Source: CAYNYI01 sp964401455
GTDB lineage: Bacteria > Fibrobacterota > OXYB2-FULL-49-7 > CAYNYI01
Length of the DNA: 18,805 nt
NCBI GenBank assembly: GCA_964401455.1
Contig: CAYNYI010000062.1
Location: forward strand, 1-18,805
Reading direction: 5' to 3'
The position numbers were made by a program, and so were the translations under genes. Shown piece by piece: positions 15,591 through 18,805 of this stretch. The notes beneath the pieces were generated by a model. That model was not told the DNA's origin. It made no database searches and saw only the letters and a program-made list of their open reading frames with translations. How positions within the stretch are numbered: the stretch's first letter is position 1; each line of letters starts with the position of its first letter.

Positions 15591-16294
15591 AAATCCTTTT
15601 CCAATATTTTAACCATTACCTTTTTAGCCATTCCTCTTCCGAGAGCGATTCTTGTTTCTCCTGCGCTGACAACGGTTTTTCCAAAGGCATTTGCAAGGAC
15701 ACGCCCTTTCATGCCGGGGTGCAGACCCATATCCGACAGCCTGCATCCGAACCGGTTCTTATGACCGTGTCCGCTTTGAATAAAGTTTTCGACACGAAAA
15801 GCGCAGCCGGCGCCGGCTTCTGATAGAGGAATGCTTTTTTTGGAGAGTTTCTCGCGGCAGTCAGAGCAAAAACCGCTTAGTACCATTTTGTGAGAAAGAA
15901 GATGAAACCCTTTTTCTCTGGCAAGACGTTTTTGAAAGTCTTCCATTTCAGGAGAAAAAAACTCAATGATTTTTCCGCAGCCGGCGCACGTTATGTGGTC
16001 ATGATGCGAGTGGGGATGCAAGTGTTCGTACAGGGTCGGTTTGCCGTCGAATTTTTTTTCCGCAGCGAACCCGTATTTAACGAGTAATTTCATTATCCTC
16101 CGGACACTTTTTTGGTCCGTCGCGTTGGAGCAGCCGCATTCTTTTACAAGTTCATCTATGCTGATATGCTTTTCTGTTCCAAAAAAACATTCTATTATAT
16201 TTGTTTCTTTGCCTGACAGATTCTCATTCTGCTCCGAGAGAAAATCGATGCAGTATTTACAGTAATTTTTATTTTCCGAGTTGTGAAACGACAT
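15587..16294 (-). CDS. Fur-family regulator fused to a FeoA domain
   Basis: Protein of 235 aa with two parts. Residues 1-150 are a Fur-family repressor: a winged-helix DNA-binding segment (about 30-90), a metal site region with H95, H97, H98, D99 and H100, and the structural zinc pairs CAGC (103, 106) and CSDC (143, 146). Residues 155-235 are a FeoA/SH3-like domain: IPLSEAGAGCAFRVENF, RLSDMGLHPGMKGRVL and the end ETRIALGRGMAKKVMVKIL. Fusion of FeoA-like domains to DtxR/IdeR regulators is common; fusion to Fur is much less so. The gene leads the feo operon, and a double dyad lies directly upstream, so it probably represses itself and feoAB when Fe(II) is abundant. Fur could sense iron while the FeoA part adds a metal- or FeoB-linked input, which is inference. 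The specific metal (Fe, Zn, Mn or Ni) cannot be read from sequence. Confidence 0.92.
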   Translation of the reverse strand: MSFHNSENKNYCKYCIDFLSEQNENLSGKETNIIECFFGTEKHISIDELVKECGCSNATDQKSVRRIMKLLVKYGFAAEKKFDGKPTLYEHLHPHSHHDHITCAGCGKIIEFFSPEMEDFQKRLAREKGFHLLSHKMVLSGFCSDCREKLSKKSIPLSEAGAGCAFRVENFIQSGHGHKNRFGCRLSDMGLHPGMKGRVLANAFGKTVVSAGETRIALGRGMAKKVMVKILEKDL

Positions 16295-16296
16295 TA

Positions 16297-16329
16297 TTAG
16301 CTGCCCCTAACTTTATTAGTGCTGGCTAA
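16297..16329. promoter_or_regulatory. Two tandem TTAG-N6-CTAA dyads, putative Fur-FeoA operator
   Basis: TTAG-ctgccc-CTAA (16297-16310) and TTAG-tgctgg-CTAA (16316-16329) are separated by 5 bp, with centres 19 bp apart, about two helical turns. Each is extended by an A at its left, and the second by a T at its right. Both lie between the -10 element and the start codon of the fur-feoA gene. The ribosome binding site AGGGG (16304-16308 on the minus strand, 9 nt from the ATG) is inside the copy nearest the gene. Confidence 0.6.
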
Positions 16330-16331
16330 TG

Positions 16332-16360
16332 AATATACTACTTTTACCAAAAAAAGTCAA
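16332..16360 (-). promoter_or_regulatory. Sigma-70-like promoter of the feo operon
   Basis: On the minus strand TTGACT (16355-16360) and TATATT (16332-16337) are spaced by exactly 17 nt. The promoter lies in the 84-nt gap between manA and fur-feoA and is followed directly by the two TTAG-N6-CTAA dyads, so a bound repressor would block promoter clearance. Confidence 0.65.
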
Positions 16361-16378
16361 CGGCAGCCCGGTTTTTTA

Positions 16379-17590
16379 TCAGACAGGAATGGAGGCGCGA
16401 TAAAGAACCGCATTTCCCGAAACTTTAAAATCGTCGGTATCCGCCGTAACGGCGAAAGAATCTCCTTTTTTAAATAAAACAGCCTGATTTGTTTTATTGT
16501 CTTTTAATGAGCCGCTTCCTTCAACACAAATCATAATAGTAAAACCGGCTCCCGGAAAAGGCCGGCAGTCAACTTTTTCGGAGACCGTTATTCCGGATAA
16601 TATGAATTCGGGACTTTTCGATGGATAAAAAACCTCACAATCCGCCTTACCCGGAAGCGTTGAAGGAACAAGGATCTCTGGTATTGCGCTTTTAAAATTC
16701 ATTACCTTGAGAAGCTCTTTAAGGTCTATGAATTTAGGCGTAAGGCCGCCTCTTAAGACATTGTCAGAGTTAGCCATTAATTCCATTCCCGTACCTTCAA
16801 GATAAGCGTGTATTTCTCCGGCCTCCAGAAAAAGCGCCTGCCCCGGCGACAGAACAACGAGGTTTAGAATAAAGGGGGAAAGAACCCCTATGTCTTCGGG
16901 ATAGAAACGGCATAGTTTACCCGCCCATTTTTTTTCGAGAGAACAGTCTTTGCAATCAGAAAATTTTTCTGAAACCGCGGCTGCCGCCGCCTTTTTATCT
17001 TCATCCGGCATATCAAGGAGGGCTGAATAAAACCCGGCGAGAGAATTCTCTTCATTTGCGGGGTCGAGTTTACCGGCAATTTTATTCACCTGCTCAATAT
17101 TAATTTCCAAAAGGTTTTTCTTTATCTCATTAACCGGTCTGAAACCTTTCATAGCTGTGAATTCGGTAAGCGCGCAGATTATTTCCGGTTTGTGGTTATT
17201 GTCTTTATATGTCCGGTTGAAGGCCGTCAGCTCGACTCCCATACGGTTCTCTCTTTCAAAACCTTCCGCGGCCTGTTTGAGGTCGGGATGCACTTGTATA
17301 GAAAGTGGAGCGGCGGCGGAGAGGACCTTAAAAAGAAAGGGAAGAGAATTATTGAAAGAGTTGGCGGCTTTTTTGCCGAGAAATTTTTCCGGATCTTCTT
17401 TTATCCAATCTGGAAGGGGCCTTTCCCTGTCATTAATGAACGCCTCTGAAGGGGCCATGGGGTGAGCGCCCATCCATAACTCAGCCTGGGGTATTCCTTC
17501 TTTATTACTATAGCCAAGAAGAGCGGGGATAGCGTCTTTTGAGCCCCATTTATAATCTTTTACCCGGTTTTTAAGTTTAAAAATGCTCAT
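16379..17590 (-). CDS. manA: Mannose-6-phosphate isomerase, class I
   Basis: Zinc enzyme of 403 aa that interconverts fructose 6-phosphate and mannose 6-phosphate, feeding mannose use or GDP-mannose synthesis for surface glycans. The metal ligands of the class I cupin fold are visible: QVHPD (Q99, H101), HKPE (H133, E136) and GEIHAY further on, and the catalytic arginine region DNVLRGGLTPKFIDLKELL. The usual N-terminal KDYKWGSKDAIPALLG and AELWMGAHP are present. The frame is open to 17611, but AAGGAG (17599-17604) lies 8 nt before the ATG at 17590, so that start is chosen. It reads in the same direction as the feo operon, but a separate promoter follows, and no functional link to the metal genes is evident. 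Confidence 0.95.
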   Translation of the reverse strand: MSIFKLKNRVKDYKWGSKDAIPALLGYSNKEGIPQAELWMGAHPMAPSEAFINDRERPLPDWIKEDPEKFLGKKAANSFNNSLPFLFKVLSAAAPLSIQVHPDLKQAAEGFERENRMGVELTAFNRTYKDNNHKPEIICALTEFTAMKGFRPVNEIKKNLLEINIEQVNKIAGKLDPANEENSLAGFYSALLDMPDEDKKAAAAAVSEKFSDCKDCSLEKKWAGKLCRFYPEDIGVLSPFILNLVVLSPGQALFLEAGEIHAYLEGTGMELMANSDNVLRGGLTPKFIDLKELLKVMNFKSAIPEILVPSTLPGKADCEVFYPSKSPEFILSGITVSEKVDCRPFPGAGFTIMICVEGSGSLKDNKTNQAVLFKKGDSFAVTADTDDFKVSGNAVLYRASIPV

Positions 17591-17696
17591 TAATATTTCT
17601 CCTTTTGGCATAAAGCTGCAAATAAATATTTCTTTCGAATAAATTAAATAATTAACTCTTGCAATATTAACTAAAAATTATCGATCTTTAAATTAT

Positions 17697-18095
17697 ATGT
17701 CTGATGAAAGAAAAATTAATGTGAACTGCAGCGAATGCCCTCTTCTGAATTTTGAGGAGAGCCTGGCACCTGTATGCAGTCTTGGAAGCCCTGTCGATTC
17801 TTATACAATTAAAACTTCCGACGGGGAATACGAGGAGCTTTTTTATTCGGGCTTCTGTATACTTAAAAAACTCGAAACAACAGACTTTAATTTTTCTCCG
17901 GATTCGCTGACAGAGGAAGACGTTCTTTGCGAGCATTCCTGCGATGAATGTGCGAGCTGCCGTATTCCGGAGGGAAACTGTATGTATTGTAAGCATTCAA
18001 ATTCCGGAAAAAGCGGAACATGCATGTTTTACAGTAAATTCAAGCCCGAAGAAGGCAGAAAAAGAAACGGAAGCGATTTTCAGGGTTTTTTTTAA
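17697..18095 (+). CDS. Cysteine-rich hypothetical protein
   Basis: Protein of 132 aa without a recognised family. It has eleven cysteines: C11, C14, C27 and C54 in the first half, and C78, C82, C85, C88, C95, C98 and C109 in the second. The first group (CxxC plus two single Cys) looks like one structural zinc or metal site; the second (C-x3-C-x2-C-x2-C-x6-C-x2-C-x10-C) could hold two metal ions or an iron-sulphur cluster. There is no signal peptide or membrane segment, so it should be cytoplasmic. The gene diverges from manA across a 106-nt AT-rich gap and converges on phoU. No Shine-Dalgarno sequence precedes the ATG. The coding pattern (Cys periodicity, long open frame) makes it a real gene; the function is unknown. 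Confidence 0.75.
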   Translation: MSDERKINVNCSECPLLNFEESLAPVCSLGSPVDSYTIKTSDGEYEELFYSGFCILKKLETTDFNFSPDSLTEEDVLCEHSCDECASCRIPEGNCMYCKHSNSGKSGTCMFYSKFKPEEGRKRNGSDFQGFF

Positions 18096-18106
18096 ACAAC
18101 GGGCTT

Positions 18107-18763
18107 TTATTCTTTAAGTCCGCCGGAGTGTCTTATGTCTTTTGCTTTAACATAGTAAATGATGTCTTCGGCAACATTGGTAGCCAGGTCTCCGATTCTC
18201 TCAAAGCACCTTATCATTAGAAGCACATTCAGGGCCCTTTTTATGTTTTTAGGGTCCTCTTTCATTATGTGAACGATCTGCTGAGTGTATTCTATTTGAT
18301 ATTCATCCATTTCTTTTTCTTTTGCCAGTATTTTCTCCGCGAAACCGGTATCGTCTCTTATGAGAGAATCAACAGAGAGATGAACCATTTCCTTTGCCAG
18401 AAGGGCCATGGGTGTGATGTTTATATGAAGCTCGGGCCTCGGCAGAATATATAGAGCCTTTTTAGCAATGTTGACGGCCTGGTCACCTATTCTCTCAAAA
18501 TCATTGTTGATTTTAATTACGCTGGCAATAAATCGAAGGTCAAAAGCAGTTGGTTGGAATTTCGCGAAAAGAGTTATTGAAAAATTATCATTGTCTATTT
18601 CCATAGCGTCTATGCGCTCATCGTTCGCGATGACTTTTTCAGCGTTTTCCTCATTGCCGTTTATGAGAGAATCAATAACCATACTCAGCTGCTTTTCAAC
18701 TTCGCTGCCCATGGTAATGATGTTTTGTCTTATTGACTCAAATTCTTTTTCGAAATGCTTCAT
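18107..18763 (-). CDS. phoU: PhoU, phosphate signalling regulator
   Basis: Protein of 218 aa that normally links the PstSCAB phosphate importer to PhoR signalling and limits phosphate uptake. Two tandem three-helix repeats each carry the metal-binding motif: FERIGDQAVNIAK in the first half and FERIGDLATNVAED in the second. The length is typical. GGGAGG-type purines (18768-18773 on the minus strand) lie 4 nt before the ATG. It is the first minus-strand gene at the right edge; phoU usually follows pstB, so pst genes are expected just right of the window. Its stop is 11 nt from the stop of the convergent Cys-rich gene. Confidence 0.95.
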   Translation of the reverse strand: MKHFEKEFESIRQNIITMGSEVEKQLSMVIDSLINGNEENAEKVIANDERIDAMEIDNDNFSITLFAKFQPTAFDLRFIASVIKINNDFERIGDQAVNIAKKALYILPRPELHINITPMALLAKEMVHLSVDSLIRDDTGFAEKILAKEKEMDEYQIEYTQQIVHIMKEDPKNIKRALNVLLMIRCFERIGDLATNVAEDIIYYVKAKDIRHSGGLKE

Positions 18764-18805
18764 AGTGCCCTCCAGAAATATTAACCGAAGCGGCCGGTTA
18801 TGTAT

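Noticed and set aside
17651..17672. Direct repeat ATTAACT in the manA/Cys-rich gene gap as an operator
   Set aside because: The region is very AT-rich, so a 7-base repeat is expected by chance; no promoter of quality accompanies it.
18042..18108. AAGCCCG ... CGGGCTT pair near the ends of the Cys-rich gene and phoU as a terminator
   Set aside because: The arms are about 50 nt apart, too distant for a standard terminator hairpin.

Overview
The window looks like the chromosome of a diderm (Gram-negative-type), probably anaerobic bacterium. It has a TonB-dependent outer-membrane receptor, two lipoprotein-type binding proteins with clear lipoboxes, FmdE, and a ferrous-iron (Feo) uptake operon. 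Base composition is moderate. TTG start codons are frequent in the transport genes. The sequence alone does not identify the phylum: Desulfobacterota-like, Spirochaetota-like or an uncultured lineage all remain possible.

Region 1 (1-1853) is accessory DNA. A reverse transcriptase, cut by the left window edge, carries the IGxxxSQ signature of diversity-generating retroelement (DGR) enzymes. It converges on an Rpn/transposase_31-family nuclease gene that has its own near-consensus sigma-70 promoter. No template or variable repeat is visible, so the rest of the element, if present, lies to the left.

Region 2 (about 1926-13220) is the core of the window: eleven plus-strand genes that look like one metal or metal-chelate acquisition locus. 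The order is TonB receptor, binding lipoprotein 1, FecCD-type permease 1, ATPase 1, methyltransferase 1, methyltransferase 2 (with a C-terminal Trm112-like zinc ribbon), a 118-nt gap, a short TrmO/TsaA-like SAM-dependent protein, FmdE with a C-terminal zinc ribbon, binding lipoprotein 2, permease 2 and ATPase 2. So there is one outer-membrane receptor, two complete inner-membrane ABC importers, three predicted SAM-dependent methyltransferases and an FmdE protein. The cargo cannot be read from the sequence. A chelated transition metal (Ni, Co, Fe, Mo or W complex) or a tetrapyrrole or corrinoid are reasonable options. My inference is that the four inserted enzymes make, modify or release the metal ligand. 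This is the best candidate for an undescribed system here.

Region 3 (13258-16360, minus strand) is a ferrous-iron operon: a Fur regulator fused to a FeoA domain, then free-standing FeoA, then FeoB, linked by 4-nt ATGA overlaps. Its promoter (TTGACT-17-TATATT) is followed by two tandem copies of TTAG-N6-CTAA. The second copy covers the Shine-Dalgarno sequence of the fur-feoA gene, which suggests an autoregulatory operator.

Region 4 (16379-18805) holds a class I mannose-6-phosphate isomerase (minus), a divergent 132-aa protein with eleven cysteines (plus), and PhoU (minus), which probably ends a phosphate-uptake operon lying to the right. No rRNA, tRNA, CRISPR array or complete insertion sequence was seen.
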